A stretch of DNA of 64,000 nucleotides from contig JAQYUZ010000019.1 in NCBI GenBank assembly GCA_033819885.1, positions 62,001 to 126,000 of the forward strand. The letters run 5' to 3'. Position 1 is the stretch's first letter; each line of letters begins with the position of its first letter. Of this stretch, positions 1 to 12,056 are shown piece after piece. This DNA comes from Microbotryomycetes sp. JL201. Its lineage: Eukaryota > Basidiomycota > Microbotryomycetes. The notes under the pieces were generated by a model. It saw nothing but the letters and a program-made list of their open reading frames with translations, did no database searches and was not told the DNA's origin. The position numbers were made by a program, and so were the translations under genes.

Positions 1-1731
1 GGATTTGACGCGAGACGCACAAGCATGAGGTATACGAGTGCCTCGTAATCGACAGAGTCGCCAAAGTACTCGTGATAGCCGCCGGAGAATCCCGTACCGA
101 TACCGTGATGCAGATACATCATTGATGTGACGCCGTCAAACCTGAAACCGTCAAAGTTGAATTCGTCCATCCAGTATCTCAAATTTGACAGCAAGAACCT
201 CAACGTCTCGTGATGGCCGTAGTTGAACAAGCGAGAGTCCCAAAGTTCGTGACGTCCTTTACCGCCAGAGTGGAAGTAATGGTGGTCAGATCCGTCAAAC
301 ATGTTCAGGCCGTCTTCCGAGTTGTTTGAAGCATGCGAATGAACCACGTCGAGCAAAACTGTCAGGCCCATGCCGTGGGCAGTGTCGATGAGCTCCATGA
401 GCTCCTCAGGTGTGCCTGGCAGTTGGTGCAGCAAGGTCAACGAGGGCGTTTCTAGCATCTGTCAGATGGTATGACGCACCGTAGCGACTGGATGCGGCAA
501 AGAAACTGGTGATCTGATAGCCAAACGATGCGTAGTAAGCATGCTCCATGATGGCCCTGCGGTGGCACACTCGTGAGCCAGATCGATTACATCGTGCCGG
601 TACTCGAGACGTACATGAGCTGGATGGTGTTGTAGCCGAGCTTTTTGATTCGTGGCAGGACGTCACGCGTAAACTCTTTGTACGTTGCGATTTTTGGCTC
701 TGGGGAAGAAATGCCGACTGGATGTCCCACGTCAGTTGAAGCTTGACGGAAGGTAGCGCTGAGTGGGTGTAGCTTGCCATGTGCCTCGTACACTTTGACG
801 GCTCGGGGTGTTGGGGGCCGTGGATGCTTGAATTTATACTTTTCTGGAGGGTTCCAGAAAACGGCGTCGTATACAGGGGACACTGTAAGATCTTGAACGA
901 CGCGCCTAATTGCAGTGTCGGTGCCGTTCAGTGTTTTTTCTGCGTGTGAAAGTGAACAAGAACAACTGACGTGATCCAAGCAGGCACGCGCTCGATACGC
1001 TGACCACCGGGGATTGTCATTGACACCTGGATCAAATTGCTCGTTAGGCTCAAAGTCCAGGAAGGCTGCTTTTGACCGTCTTGGTTCGCCACTTGCCTTC
1101 ACTTTCGTATTGTGCGGGATTGCTGGCTTGCCGTTGACCGCGGGTATCGTCACTTGAAAGGTGCCAAATGCATCCTTCTTCATTGGATTGGCTGACCTGT
1201 CCCAGTTGTCTGTCACGCGGGGCGAAAAAAAGAGCAAAAACAGAGAGGTCAGGCTCCCCGCAGCTGAACCCAATCTGGGTCGTCCGAACTGACTGAATTC
1301 GCCAATCAATGCGGCCGTTTCGGCATTTGGTGCCCATTCGCGATAGACAATGTCTCCATTTGGTTGAGCATGGATGCCGTAATTTTTGTAGCTTTGTGTA
1401 AACTTGTCAAAGCCGCCTTCGGATTCGTTGATGCGCTTGACCCAGTCGTCAAAAATGGAGTTTCTAAGGGGATGACAGGGCGGTGGTGGTGTCAGAGGCG
1501 GCACGGTGTGTGAGTCAAGAGTGTGCCTACCTGTGCTTGATGGCGCCCTCGAATGGTTCGAGGCTGCAGATGGGCGAGAGTGACGACACGAAGGCAACCG
1601 AAGAGAGCTGTCAGCTCGAGAATGGGAAGCAGTCTGGCGGCAGAGACTGACTACGAGTCTTCTCTGATGACTGCGTAAGGCGAGGGCTCCTTGGCGGGCG
1701 GGGCCGGCTGAGCTGCAGCGGCTGTCGCCAT
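1..1731 (-). CDS. GLC3: 1,4-alpha-glucan (glycogen) branching enzyme, 3' part outside window
   Basis: Transfers alpha-1,4 glucan segments to 6-positions during glycogen synthesis in the cytosol. The start ATG is at 1731 and the first exon reads [20 protein letters not shown]. After two introns the CBM48-like region reads [16 protein letters not shown], then the GH13 barrel follows ([36 protein letters not shown] with the catalytic Asp of region [16 protein letters not shown]). The exon join CAC-AG|A gives HRNSIFDDW. At least four introns. The reading frame is still open at the left edge, so the C-terminal part is missing only because of the window. Family identity is very secure; the exact borders of the first intron are less so. 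Confidence 0.95.
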
Positions 1732-2159
1732 CAGATTCGTTTCGTTTTAAAAGTGGGGCGTCGCAAACACGTCAGACCGAGCCAAACAAGGTCAAAAGTC
1801 GAGGTCGAGCACGCAAGGTTAGCTCTTTGGTGTCGAATGTGAGGGCTAGCACAAATTGGGCACGCCGTCAGCAGGGTAACAGAGGGGAGACTTAGCGCAA
1901 GATCGATGAGCGCAGCCGCTGACCCGTGTCCCGTGCGAACGACTCGCGGCGCCCCAGATACCGTCTACCGAGTCGACCGGGGCGTCAATACTGATAGTAT
2001 CCCGAATAGCCAAGACTAGCCGTGCTCCTCATGCCGTTTTGTTCACCGCATGTCCATTTCTCTTAAAACCTCCTGTTGCCGCTCGGGCCTCTAAACGCCG
2101 TGTTCGATCACGCACCGCGTCCATTGCACTTCTCCCGCCGTACACCGACAAGCTCAAAG
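1732..2159. promoter_or_regulatory. divergent intergenic region
   Basis: This 428-base gap separates the starts of two divergent genes, the branching enzyme and the unknown 224-residue protein. I see no RNA gene, repeat or convincing TATA box in it, so it probably holds the two promoters and 5' leaders. Confidence 0.4.
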
Positions 2160-2896
2160 ATGCAGGCGTGGCACCGCTCTGAAGAACATCCTAGATCACT
2201 GCCGAGACCGACATCCTCTGCGCCGACGTCGCCTTCGATCGAGTCGACAACGAGCACGGCCGAGCTGTTTGACGACAGCGACCAACCCATGCTGCACTCG
2301 AGTGTGCACGAGCACAAGGCAGAGTCAGTCACCGGCACAGCTAATCAACTCGACCGATACACCGAAAGGTCAATCGCGCATCTGCTCTGTCAAGGATAGG
2401 ACTGACGACAGCTTCCCCTGTTTGTCACAGCAATCGAAATCCCGGTAAACCTGCCCCACAAACAGCCTTTAGGCCAGCCCCGCATGACAGTGTCAGGATT
2501 ATTCCCAAGAACCTCTCTGCTGTCGACGTCTGGAACCATTTCGGTCCACGGGTCATCCCATCCATTCCTGCTCACGAGGTGACCCGGGAATCATTTCTTG
2601 AGCACTACCGGAAAACCCATCTTGAATTTTCCACAAAACCAAGCCGGCTTCTAGATCGCTGGGTAGAACAGCTACGAAGCGATCTCATGTACGTGGCGCA
2701 TGTCACAATTGAAGGCAAATCTGCTTTGGAACTCGACGTAGACGATGAAGTTTGGTGCGCAATGGACGATGTGGGTAAGCGAACAATCGCTCACTGGGTC
2801 GACCTATACGCTGGTACTCTTCCGTCCAAACTCCGGATAGCTTCCGGCGATAGCAGCCACACCATCTTTCGAAAACTCAGGACACCATCAGAATGA
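2160..2896 (+). CDS. uncharacterised protein, about 224 residues
   Basis: Not recognised. Two exons fit together: 2160-2368 and 2431-2896, with a 62-nt GT-AG intron (donor GTCAAT, branch CTGAC near 2402, acceptor TTTGTCACAG). The join gives YTESNRNPGK and the frame then stays open to the stop. The N-terminal third is rich in Ser, Thr and Pro (TSSAPTSPSIESTTSTAELF) and probably disordered. The second exon looks like a folded domain (SAVDVWNHFGPRVIP, FLEHYRKTHLEFSTKP, LMYVAHVTIEGKSALELDVD). There is no signal peptide or membrane segment. It converges on the O-methyltransferase gene, with 71 bases between the stops. ATG 2160 is the first ATG in frame. Confidence 0.6.
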
Positions 2897-2967
2897 GGCC
2901 TGATGCAGGCCACGCTTGCAATAACTAGAAGCGAGCTCTACGACAGAGTCATTTGCACAGTAGCGAG

Positions 2968-4758
2968 TCAATGCCTGGCAAGCTGACAGATAAAATGGTG
3001 CGGAGCGTCTGGCGCGCCCGTTCCAATCCGCTTCAACTCCCACCCCGCACTCTTGAACAAGTCCTGAAAATGTTCTTTCGTCCTCTCTTGAGCGTTCAGC
3101 GCGCACATCATTTGCAAATCCAGGTGGTATGGAATTGGTGGCGATTGAACGATCAAAACCGATTGTGAAGCCGACTCTGTCGGAGCCAAGGACTTGACGA
3201 CATGTTCCACAACGACGAGCTGAGTATTTGAATCAGCTGCGTCCGCGAGGTGTCTGAGAATCGTCTTGGCGTCATGATCCGGCCAATCGTGACTGCGATG
3301 CCGCCAAGTCAGCTTAACTCGATCTTTGTAGCGGCAATGCATGTCGCGACCGCACATGATGGCTCGGAGAAAATACACATCTGCATGCTTGATTGGCTGG
3401 GGCTTGAAAAAGTCGTGCTCTTGCAATTTGATCTGGCCTGACTCTAGAGCTGTAGACGCAGCTCCTTCAAAGGTCTGAACACGAGGAAAACAGGCCGTCA
3501 GGAAAGAACCAGACCTGAGAGAGCTTGTTCTGACATACTTTGGTCGTTTCGCCCGAAATCACTTCGGGGCGATCCTGAAGGATCAAATTAATATGAGGTG
3601 CCACTTTGTGGAGCACGAGTGACGCCGCCCCGACTCCACTTCCGACGTCGACAAGTATAGCTCCATCCTTGAGACCTTGAAAGTCGAAGCCTGTCCAGGT
3701 AAGAGAGAATATTCAGATTTCGCGCTCTAGCAAACCTCGCCTCTCGATCAACGGGCTCACCGCCCTCGAAAGCAACGCCTTTGATGCCGCCGCCGAGCGA
3801 ATTTGCAGCGAGCATGGCAGATGCAAATCTGTTGACGCGCCACTCTTCTTGAGCGATCCACTCCCAGCAAACTTTCTGGGTATGGTGGCCAATTTGCCAC
3901 GGAGACTTGTCCACATTGACTTGATTTGCCGTGGCTGGGTCTAGCAGGTAGTCTGCCAGGTAACTTGACGCTTTCGAAATCTCATCCGTCCTGAGGGCGA
4001 CGGCGATCAGCGTTCGAGCTGCGGCACACCTGCACCAAGCGAGCTCACGTGTGAGAGATGAGCGCAGCAAATCCATTTGTTCCACCGTACATTGCGCTTG
4101 CCCTGTTCTTGAGGGTGAGCAAAGTCATGCTTGCCGACGACCTCGTGCGCGCTCACTTTTGCAAATCAGCCACAGCTTTGCCTGTATCCAGCCCTACGGA
4201 GCAACGGTTGTTGGCGAACGTGTCGAGCGCCGTTTCTCTGAAGAAATGATGTGCGACCAACAGGCGCAGAACACGAGCTACAAACCTTGACATCATGTCA
4301 GCCTCGGCGAGCGCCACTGCCAATTGTTAAAGCTTGCCAAGTTTGTCGGGATTAATGGCTGTTCCAGAACGCTGTGCAATCTCGTTGACATGCAGTGGAG
4401 CACCAGCCTCTCTTAGCACTTCTGGGACATGAGCGGCAATAGCGACTCGCAAACAGTGAGGCACGTGCACCTGGATCCCCGGAGCGCCACAAGCAGAGTC
4501 AGCCTAAAATCAAGTACCGGGAAGCATAAGCGAGCCCACGAAGAATGCCGTGTTAAGTCCATGAGCCGGTCCAGACAGCTGCGCTATCATCTGAGTCGCC
4601 GCAAGCATGGCCTGCGCGCTGTCTCTGTTCATGACTGGCGGTGAAGGCTCGGTCGCGTTGATTGATCCAACCGGCACGTCGGGAGCATTAACGATATTGT
4701 TGATTGCCACCGTCAACACATCAAGAAGCTGCTTTAACTCTTGCTTGCCGTCCAACAT
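2968..4758 (-). CDS. SAM-dependent O-methyltransferase (Methyltransf_2 type)
   Basis: Methylates a hydroxyl of a small molecule using S-adenosylmethionine; such fungal enzymes usually belong to secondary metabolism, but the substrate cannot be told. The N-terminal dimerisation and winged-helix part reads APLHVNEIAQRSGTAINP, then DKLARVLRLLVAHHFFRE. The SAM-binding motif is AILVDVGSGVGAASLVL, and the catalytic region reads HDFFKPQPIKHADVYFLRA, then HDWPDHDAKTILRHL. About seven introns resolve by hand with all joins in frame. The one at 4278-4337 begins with GC instead of GT. The start ATG at 4758 gives MLDGKQELKQLLDV. It lies 111 bases downstream of the GH125 gene on the same strand. Confidence 0.9.
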
Positions 4759-4869
4759 GGTGGATGCAAAGGAAGAGCACAAAAAACATCTGGAGCTCCG
4801 AGAAACTCGACCGTCTCCCGCGAGTGGGGCGCCCCTTTGCAGATCCTTTCTCATTCCTTACATGCAAGT

Positions 4870-7025
4870 CTACATCAATAAGTGCGGACGTTCTTCCAGC
4901 AATCTCATGATCAGTTGACCAAACATGCCATTCGCCCAAGCGAACCAGGATCGAGTGTAATTTCTCGCGTCGCCCTTGTGAAAGCTTTCGTGCATCAGTC
5001 CTGCACACGAATAGGCGTGAGCATACATGTATTCAGGAATGAGGCACGCTAGTGGCTTACCTGTCCCAGCCGTTGTGTTTTTGAGCATCCCGAGGCAGTC
5101 CAAGATCTCTTCATCGTCGTCCGAAGTCATGGCTCGCATGATGACGCTCATGGGCCAAATGAAGCCATGACCTGCAGAAAAACGATCAGGAGTTGCTATA
5201 CACTGGCTGCGATGACAATTTACCAACGTGCATGCCGCCAATGCCTTCGCCCGCCGTGCCTCTAAAAAACCATTTATTGCGATCCGACAAAACGAACTCG
5301 CGAGTCGCTAGATAGACTGGATCGTTTTCCTTGACGAAGCCCATGTACGGCAGTGACAAAAGGGACGGCAGGTTGGCGTCGTCTGCAAGTAAAGCAGAGC
5401 CTGCGCAGAATGTCGGTCGCATGATGAGCCCACAAAACATAACTTTCCGCCGCTTTGGACTTACCGTAACCGTCCACTTCGTATGCAAATATGTTCTGCT
5501 TTCTTCCGGCATTGGCTATCTCGACAATGGCATGCGTCCACAGCGCCTGAGTAACCTCCTCGGCGAGTGCTCGTGCAGCTTTCGCCAGACTTGTGACATC
5601 GGAGCGAACAAGTTCGTCTGAAAGGGTTGACTTGAGTCCTGATGCATCTTCAAGCAGCTGCGCTACCCTTCTCAAACCTTGGGCCATGAATGCGTTGGCC
5701 GGGACAAGGAATTGAAACACAGTAGCGTCGTCGCTTGGCCGAAAAGCACTCTTGATCAAACCACAGCGTCGAGCAGGCTCGCCCAGCCCATTAAGAGGCC
5801 TCGTTTCGCTCCCTGAACGCGTCTCGCGGGTGAATCTGTACACGCCACGGCGGCCTTTGTACTTGTCCGCCTCGGCAGATATCGAGTCTGATTCTACACC
5901 AGTTTGTTTCGGCTCGGGTCCGAGCCACGGTGTCTGAAGCAAAGCAACTTCTTCGTCTGTTCCCCTCTGCTGTAGTCTACAGATGTCGATCACGAGAGCA
6001 AACGCCTTCCGCCAACTTGGGTTCAAGATCAGGTCGGTTCGGTTTGTCGCTTCAATGAGCTTGCCACTGAGGTCCACAAAGCTCGCTAGCGAGTCGAGTT
6101 CCCATTTTGACTCCCACACCCTGATTCCTCCATCGTTATCTTTGCCTTTATTGGGCGGTGACGGAACTTTGGGCCTGACGAAGTCTGAGTTTTCGGCTTG
6201 GACCGTTGACGTTGGTGGAATGAACGCGTTAGAGTATGGATGAAAGAGTATGCAAGACGCTTGAGCATAAACTGCTCCGAGCAAGAGTCGGTATAGGCTC
6301 GTCCAGCCTGCGTCGTGTGAGTCTGAGGTGGCGAGCAGGGGCAGATAGGCATCCTGCACAGGCCATAGTCAGTTCTGACCCGATTGCATCCGAGTGGACG
6401 CCAGGCTTGCCACTTGATTTGCGGAATCGCGTAGCCACATGGCATTAATATCGCCTGCCTCGAGGGATAGATCAGCATCGTCGGGGAAGCAGTGTCGGAA
6501 CGCCAAGCTCTCACCTGTGATGACCCAAGTTTCAGGTCTCGCCTTTGCAAGGTCAGGCTCTCGCATATCGGCGCCATGTGCGAATATTGTGGTGTCTAAA
6601 GTCGACGTCCAGCAATTGACAAACAGCCGTCTTAAGTCTGGGTCCTTGATCCGTGTCTGTGCGTCGGCGATATATTTTTCAACGAGCGTTGACCTGAAAG
6701 TACGCTTGTGAGCAGGGGGTCTTGCATGAGGCAACGTCTTGGCGTTGCTGTGCGAGATCATGATGGCGAGCAGTGCTAATGAAGAGAGCCAAACGGCGGG
6801 GTGTCGCGTCCACCGCAACAAGCGGGTGCACACTGGAGCTGCCAGGTTATTGACTGTACTTGAATGTTTGAAAGGGATGGAGGGCGAACGCTCAGTGGGG
6901 GTGGATCGCAAATGCTCAAGTCGACCTATGACGGCATTTGTTGTGGGGTACCATGTCCTGTACCTGCTGCAAGGGCTGGTCAGTTTGAAGCGTATAGCTC
7001 TCCTCACAGTCAGGCCTATGTGCAT
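4870..7025 (-). CDS. GH125 family exo-alpha-1,6-mannosidase (Mug157-like)
   Basis: GH125 enzymes remove terminal alpha-1,6-mannose from glycans. The family signature GDINAMWLRDSANQ is intact once a short intron is removed (ACA-G|GC gives VITGDINAMW). Other matches are RIKDPDLRRLFVNCW, IWPMSVIMRAMTSDDDEEI, GLMHESFHKGDARNYTRSWF and FAWANGMFGQLIMRLLEER near the C-terminus. A hydrophobic stretch near residue 80 (AVWLSSLALLAIMI) could act as a signal anchor, placing the enzyme in the secretory pathway. ATG 7025 is the first ATG of the open frame; a later start just before the hydrophobic segment is possible. Several introns. The gene diverges from eS25, with 111 bases between the starts. Confidence 0.88.
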
Positions 7026-7136
7026 GCTGGTCAGCAGACAGCGCTCCGTGAGCCCCCTGTCCCAATTTGTTTAATTTTCGTCGTGCGAGGCGCTCTCGCT
7101 CGCCGCCTCCGTGCTCAGCTTTCCTCGTCGTGCAAC

Positions 7137-7880
7137 ATGTGAGCTCCGGCGTTTCTTGCTCGTCGCGTCTCAACAAGGTCACGGTCACACAAATGTCGGC
7201 CTGCCACTCGCTGTCGCCGGCTGTACAATGCTCCATCGTCTCGGACAAACGAATTTGACGGGGATGAAGTCTCGCCGACTGGCACGACTTGCCAACCAGA
7301 GCAAGGCGCCATAGCCAGACTTACCCATCTACTTACCTGTTCAACCGCTGCACATGATACTCTCGGCCTCGTGCTCCGCTGGACAGTCGATTGCGACCGT
7401 GACCTTTGCGAGACTCGACAGCACATGCGACAATCGCGATGGCAACCCATGCTGATATATCTATTACAGGGCCAAGGCAACAGCAACCAAGGGAAAGAAG
7501 AAGTGGAGCAAGGGAAAGGTCAGCAGCGGGAGACGAGCATTCACGGATCGCGCGTGTGCTAACTATACGACGACATTGACAGGTCAAGGACAAGTCCAAC
7601 AACGCTGTCATCTGTGACAAGCCCACCTTTGACCGCATCATCAAGGAGGTCCCGACCTTCAAGCTCATCTCGCAGTCTGTCTTGATTGACCGACTCAAGA
7701 TCAACGGCTCGCTCGCTCGCGTTGCCATCCGACACTTGGAGAAGGAGGGCCTCATCAAGCCGCTCGTTCACCACAGGGCGCAGGTGAGCGGTATTTCATA
7801 ACGGCATCTCGCATCGTGGCTGACAATACTCTCTTGGTCCTCAGCTCATCTACACCCGCGCCACCACCGCCGACGAGTAA
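7137..7880 (+). CDS. RPS25: 40S ribosomal protein eS25
   Basis: Small-subunit ribosomal protein. Coding exons are 7137-7138, 7470-7518, 7583-7783 and 7845-7880. The protein reads [17 protein letters not shown], then [55 protein letters not shown] and [11 protein letters not shown]. No ATG lies in frame ahead of the conserved [11 protein letters not shown] segment in the second exon; the best solution is a start codon split as AT|G by a 331-nt intron with a strong GTGAGC donor. About 95 residues, normal for eS25. The last three exons are certain; the first exon is inferred. Confidence 0.93.
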
Positions 7881-8420
7881 ACTGGCTGCTCATACAACGA
7901 CATGTTGTTCGCTTGAAGAATTCATTTGGACGGGCGTTCGACGTGCAGAGCGTGGTTACTTGTTTTTTCTGTTGGCCGACGATGGTTGCTGTTTCTCGCT
8001 CGATGGCATGACAGGGCGCACCCTTCTCCTCTTATCCCACATCCTCAAGAGGCTTCTCTGGACGTCTTTTGCAGAGGGAGTTGCCTGTGTGCGTGTCTTT
8101 GCGTGGGGAGCCTAGCTGTTGTAGAGTGTTTTCCGACGAGGTGCAATCCAAGCCAGTGCGGTACGGATCGCGATAATATGAAACGTATGTGTCTTTTCCT
8201 TGACTAGCACTTCTTTCCAGCTCTCAGTGCGAGTCGAGGCCACCAGAGGCCGGAGCTCGCACTCGGGCGTTCGCGTGTGCTCTCGCCTCACCAACAGACG
8301 TCTCACGAACGCGTGACTCGGCGAGAATCGCATTCACTTGCTGATTCTAGCTTGAAGCGATCTTGCTGCGCCGCTACTCTTGTTGCTTTTGGTCTCGCGC
8401 GTTCGCTTGAAAAGGGCAAA
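7881..8420. other. intergenic gap, tandem genes
   Basis: This 540-base stretch lies between the eS25 stop and the eIF2A start. It should hold the eS25 3' UTR and the eIF2A promoter and leader. No RNA gene or repeat was seen. Confidence 0.4.
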
Positions 8421-10924
8421 ATGACTGCTCCCCCAATGCAGTACGCACGTACGTCCAGCCAGTACAACGTCTGTTTTTGGCCCAGACCTCGCAGCTGACT
8501 CGCTGGATGTCGGTACACGACGCTCAGTGCGCTCGCTCAAGGCGCTCGGTCTCGTTCAAGCCTCGCCTTCGTACGAACCTGTCGCGCAATTCCAAAAGCA
8601 AGTCGCGCTCTTCTCGTAGCTCTGACAACGACTGCACCGCGTGTGCGGGTTGTTGCGCGCTAGCTCGCCGCCCGACGAGCCGACCTCGTTTCGCAGCGTG
8701 CACTAACACCGACGGTAATGCTTTCTTTGAACTTGTATACAGACCTGAAGGCGCGGTCAGAACGTTCAAGTATTCAGGTGACGGCCGTCTGTTTGGTTTT
8801 TGCACTGCCTCAAAGTCCGTTACACTTCCCGACTCGGCTCTCGTCACGGCAGGCAAGATAAACTAATCAACCGCTCGCATCCTTGAGCAGTCTCCAGGTT
8901 CTTGATGCCAACACGGGTGCTCTCGTCTCGGAACTGCCCATTAAGAGCGTGATCGACTTTGCCTTCTCACCGAAAGGCACTCAGATCCAAACCTGGGAGC
9001 GACACGGTAAGGCTCGTCCACACAGACCATTGCAACCGACACAGCTAAGCAAATTCACTACAGTTAAACCTGCCGATGGAGAACCGCAACACAAAAACAT
9101 GAAGGTGTTTGACGTGGCGACCGGCGCCGAGCTCGTCGGCTTTTCGCAAAAGGCGTTCGAGGGATGGTGCGTTGATGGCGCAGCGGAAACCGAGTGTTTA
9201 ATGCTGACACAAGCTTTCTGAAGGCAACTGCAATATTCTGAGGATGAGACAAAGGCCGTCAGAACAGTCACGAACGAGCTGCAAGTATTCAACACGGCAG
9301 ATTTTGCGGCAGGAGTTGCAGACAAGCTCAGGTGTGAGGGCGTCGAGAGCTGTAGTCTCTCGCCCGGACGCTTCCCGAACGTTGCCTTGTTCGTACCAGA
9401 AAAGAAGGTACATCTAAGACTTTCAGCGTGATGCTTCGCACCAGGGCCTGACAGGATACCATATCAAACAGGGTGCCCCGGCCATGGTCAAAGTTCACAA
9501 CTTGACAGCTCTCATCTCGTGCTCGAGCCAAAAGACTTTCTTCAAAGCCGACAAGATCAAGATGAAATGGAACAAGACGGGCACCAACGTCTTGTTCCTG
9601 ACCTCGACGGAGGTTGACAAAACTGGCAAATCGTATTACGGCGAGTCCAACCTGTATCTAATGGCCGCTGGCGGACAATTTGACTGCCGCGTTACGCTCG
9701 ATCGGGAAGGCGGCATCCACGACTTTGATTGGTCGCCCAACAGCAGAGAGTTTGCAGTAACGTACGGCTACATGCCGGCGAAAACTGTCATTTTCGATCA
9801 GCGCGTCAACGTCATCCACGACTTTGGCACGCAGCCTCGCAATTTCTTGTCTTACAACCCTCAAGGTCGACTGCTGTGCATTGCTGGCTTTGGCAACTTG
9901 GCCGGCACGGTCGACATTTGGGATCGCAAGACGCTCAAAAAAGTTTGCACGATTGACGCGCCAAACACGAGTCATTGCGAGTGGAGTCCTGATGGCAGAT
10001 TTCTGATGTGCGCGACCCTCAGTCCGCGATTGCGGGTCGACAATGGTGTTCGAATCTTCCATTGCACGGGCGGACTGATGCACGTCGATGTCATCGAGGA
10101 GTTGTACCAGGTCAGTCTCTTCACCGTCTCTGAAGGTCTCGCTCACGTTGCGGACACACAGGCATCGTGGCGGCCTTTCGACGTCGAGCTGTTCCCGTTC
10201 GGCGGCAACATTGATCCAGCACCGACTGCGAGTGTCGCCGTGTCATCGGCAGCCAAGCCCGTCAAATCAGCGAGTGCGTCGGGCCAGCTCCTTCGCCAAG
10301 GTGCCAAGTCAGCTGACCATGATTTTGTTGCCCCGGAAATCAAAGCTCCTGCCGGTGCTTATCGCCCGCCGCACGCTCGCGGCACAGCTACCCCGACATT
10401 GTTCAAGCGCGAAGACGAAGGAGGCGCGGCTTACAACCCCAATGGCGCGAGCTCATTTGTGACGAACGGCCGGACGTCGCCAAACTTTTCAGGACGAAAC
10501 GCCAGAAAGACTATTCCTGGCGCGGCACCCGCTGAAGGAGACCAAGCTCAACAACAACAACAACAACAACAAAGTCGTCGGGCCAAAAAGAAGGAGAACG
10601 CCAAGAAGAGTGGCAACGACCCGGCTGCCGAGACCGTTGTCGCCGCTCCGGCAGCTGCACCCGAACCTGAATCGTCGTCAGCTCTCAGTCCAGATGACAA
10701 AAAGAGGCGCGCTTTGGTTAAAAAGTTGACGGCGATCGAACAACTCAAGGTCAAGCGAGACGCAGGCGAAAAGCTCGAGTTGACGCAGCACAAAAAGCTC
10801 GAAAGGTGCGTGCATGTCTGCGATCAGATCGCGCGGAACGCTCGACGGACTGACTGATGCAAATGCATCCCGCAGTGAGGCAGAGATTCGAAAGGAACTT
10901 GCCGCGCTCGAGCTGGGCAAGTGA
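8421..10924 (+). CDS. eukaryotic translation initiation factor eIF2A (WD-repeat type)
   Basis: eIF2A binds initiator tRNA on the 40S subunit in alternative initiation; it is a beta-propeller protein, distinct from the eIF2 alpha subunit. Family matches: VLDANTGALVSELPIKSVID, FAFSPKGTQIQTWER, AMVKVHNLTALISCSSQKTF, KADKIKMKWNKTGTNVLFL, GGIHDFDWSPNSREFAVTYG, NPQGRLLCIAGFGNLAGTVD and SHCEWSPDGRFL. The C-terminal tail is low-complexity, with a (CAA)n tract at about 10548-10572 coding polyglutamine, then a basic region and a coiled coil (RALVKKLTAIEQLKVKRD). The last exon join AG|T gives SEAEIRKELAALELGK and the stop at 10922-10924. The start MTAPPMQYA is followed by an early intron. The introns near 8606-8742 and 8830-8890 are the least certain. 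Confidence 0.92.
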
Positions 10925-11034
10925 GCAAGACACTTTTCGCAGTAGACTTTTTCTCCAATTGTTTGCTGCAAAAATTGTTTTCTTCTCATTTGATTCCAAC
11001 AGAGGGGCTGCGAAGATTACACGTGCAAAGATCT

Positions 11035-11792
11035 TCAATGGATCGAGATTGCGCCGAGAGGCTTGCCATCAATCTCGATTGGCTTTGAAGGCAGCAAAAC
11101 GTAGACCATCCTAGCCCACTTGTCCGATTTGTTGTGCCAGGCGTGCGTCGTTCCACGCTGGACGCAAACATCTCCAGGCTTCATCGACCTTGTCGTGCCA
11201 TCATCCAAGACGAGCTATATCGTTATTGAGGGACCGCGCTTGTCAGTTGCAGCGCTATATTTTGGGAAGAGAGGAAGCATTTTTGCCGTCGTCTCGGCTT
11301 ACATCGATCTCTCCGAACAACAAAAAGCCGTAATCGAGCGAGATGGTGCGGTGCATCGGGCTGAGATGGTTTGGTGGCATGTCGACGTATCTAGCACATA
11401 CTTGTCAGTGCGATGCGCTTTCGCACTGGTTTACAGTGTCGTCCAAAGACTCACCTGAGAACACTGCCGCCTGCTCGCACACAAGAGTCGGACGAGGGCC
11501 ATTTTCCATCAGTCAACGCCGGAAGGGGAAAAAAAAAAAATTTCAAGATCAAAACTCACTCTCATTAGTCAGCTCGCCAATGGGCAAGGTTCGACCATCC
11601 ACTTCGGTTTGACAATCAGCCGGCACAGAGTTGGTTGTCCACGCCAATCCGAAGCTGACTCCGTCAGTGAACCCAGGTGGTGAGATGTTGGGCACTTCGT
11701 CTTCGATCCAAACTTTGGCTTGACCTTTGTCGTCATGGCTCGTCACGATGCGGTGAATCGGAGGCAAGTCGTTTTTGGGTGCAGCAGACATG
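11035..11792 (-). CDS. cupin-domain protein
   Basis: Small single-domain cupin of the group with an SPMHRTISLDYG motif followed by the beta-strand FGEIDLVLDDG and the second cupin motif MKPGDVCVQRGTTHAWHNK. Histidines in both motifs should bind a metal. The enzymatic role is unknown; related proteins are often annotated only as cupin or AraC-like cupin. The start ATG at 11792 gives MSAAPKNDLPPIHRIVTSHD. Three or four introns; the join after GEID to LVLDDG is in frame. The stop TGA is at 11035-11037. The gene diverges from the CocE-type hydrolase (264 bases between starts), which may hint at shared regulation. Confidence 0.8.
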
Positions 11793-12056
11793 GTTGAGGG
11801 TATGCGCGGCTTGAAGGCTGGGACGCGTGCAAAAAGATCGAGTTGCGGCTCAGTCGTGGTCAAAGAGGAGCAAGTCGTGTTGGAAAGCCCCGACTCTGGC
11901 AGACTCGCCTCCGGTTTTGTGCCGTGCGGAGAAAAATCAAGCGCGCTCGCGCAATGTGGCGGCCCGAGTGGGAGAGTCCGAACCGACCACCGACCGGCGC
12001 CCGACACACACGTCTCGCCTTTTCCTTTCTACTGCCACCTTGAGTCAAAAGCAAGG

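Noticed and set aside
7139-7469. Possible snoRNA in the long first intron of eS25 (also checked the long introns of uS12 and eL22)
   Set aside because: I found no convincing pair of C (RTGATGA) and D (CTGA) boxes with a closing stem in any of them.
8830-8890. A further GC-AG intron in the eIF2A gene (GGCAAGATAAACTAATC)
   Set aside because: The phases do not match the next exon; a GT donor a few bases upstream with acceptor CTCCAG keeps frame.
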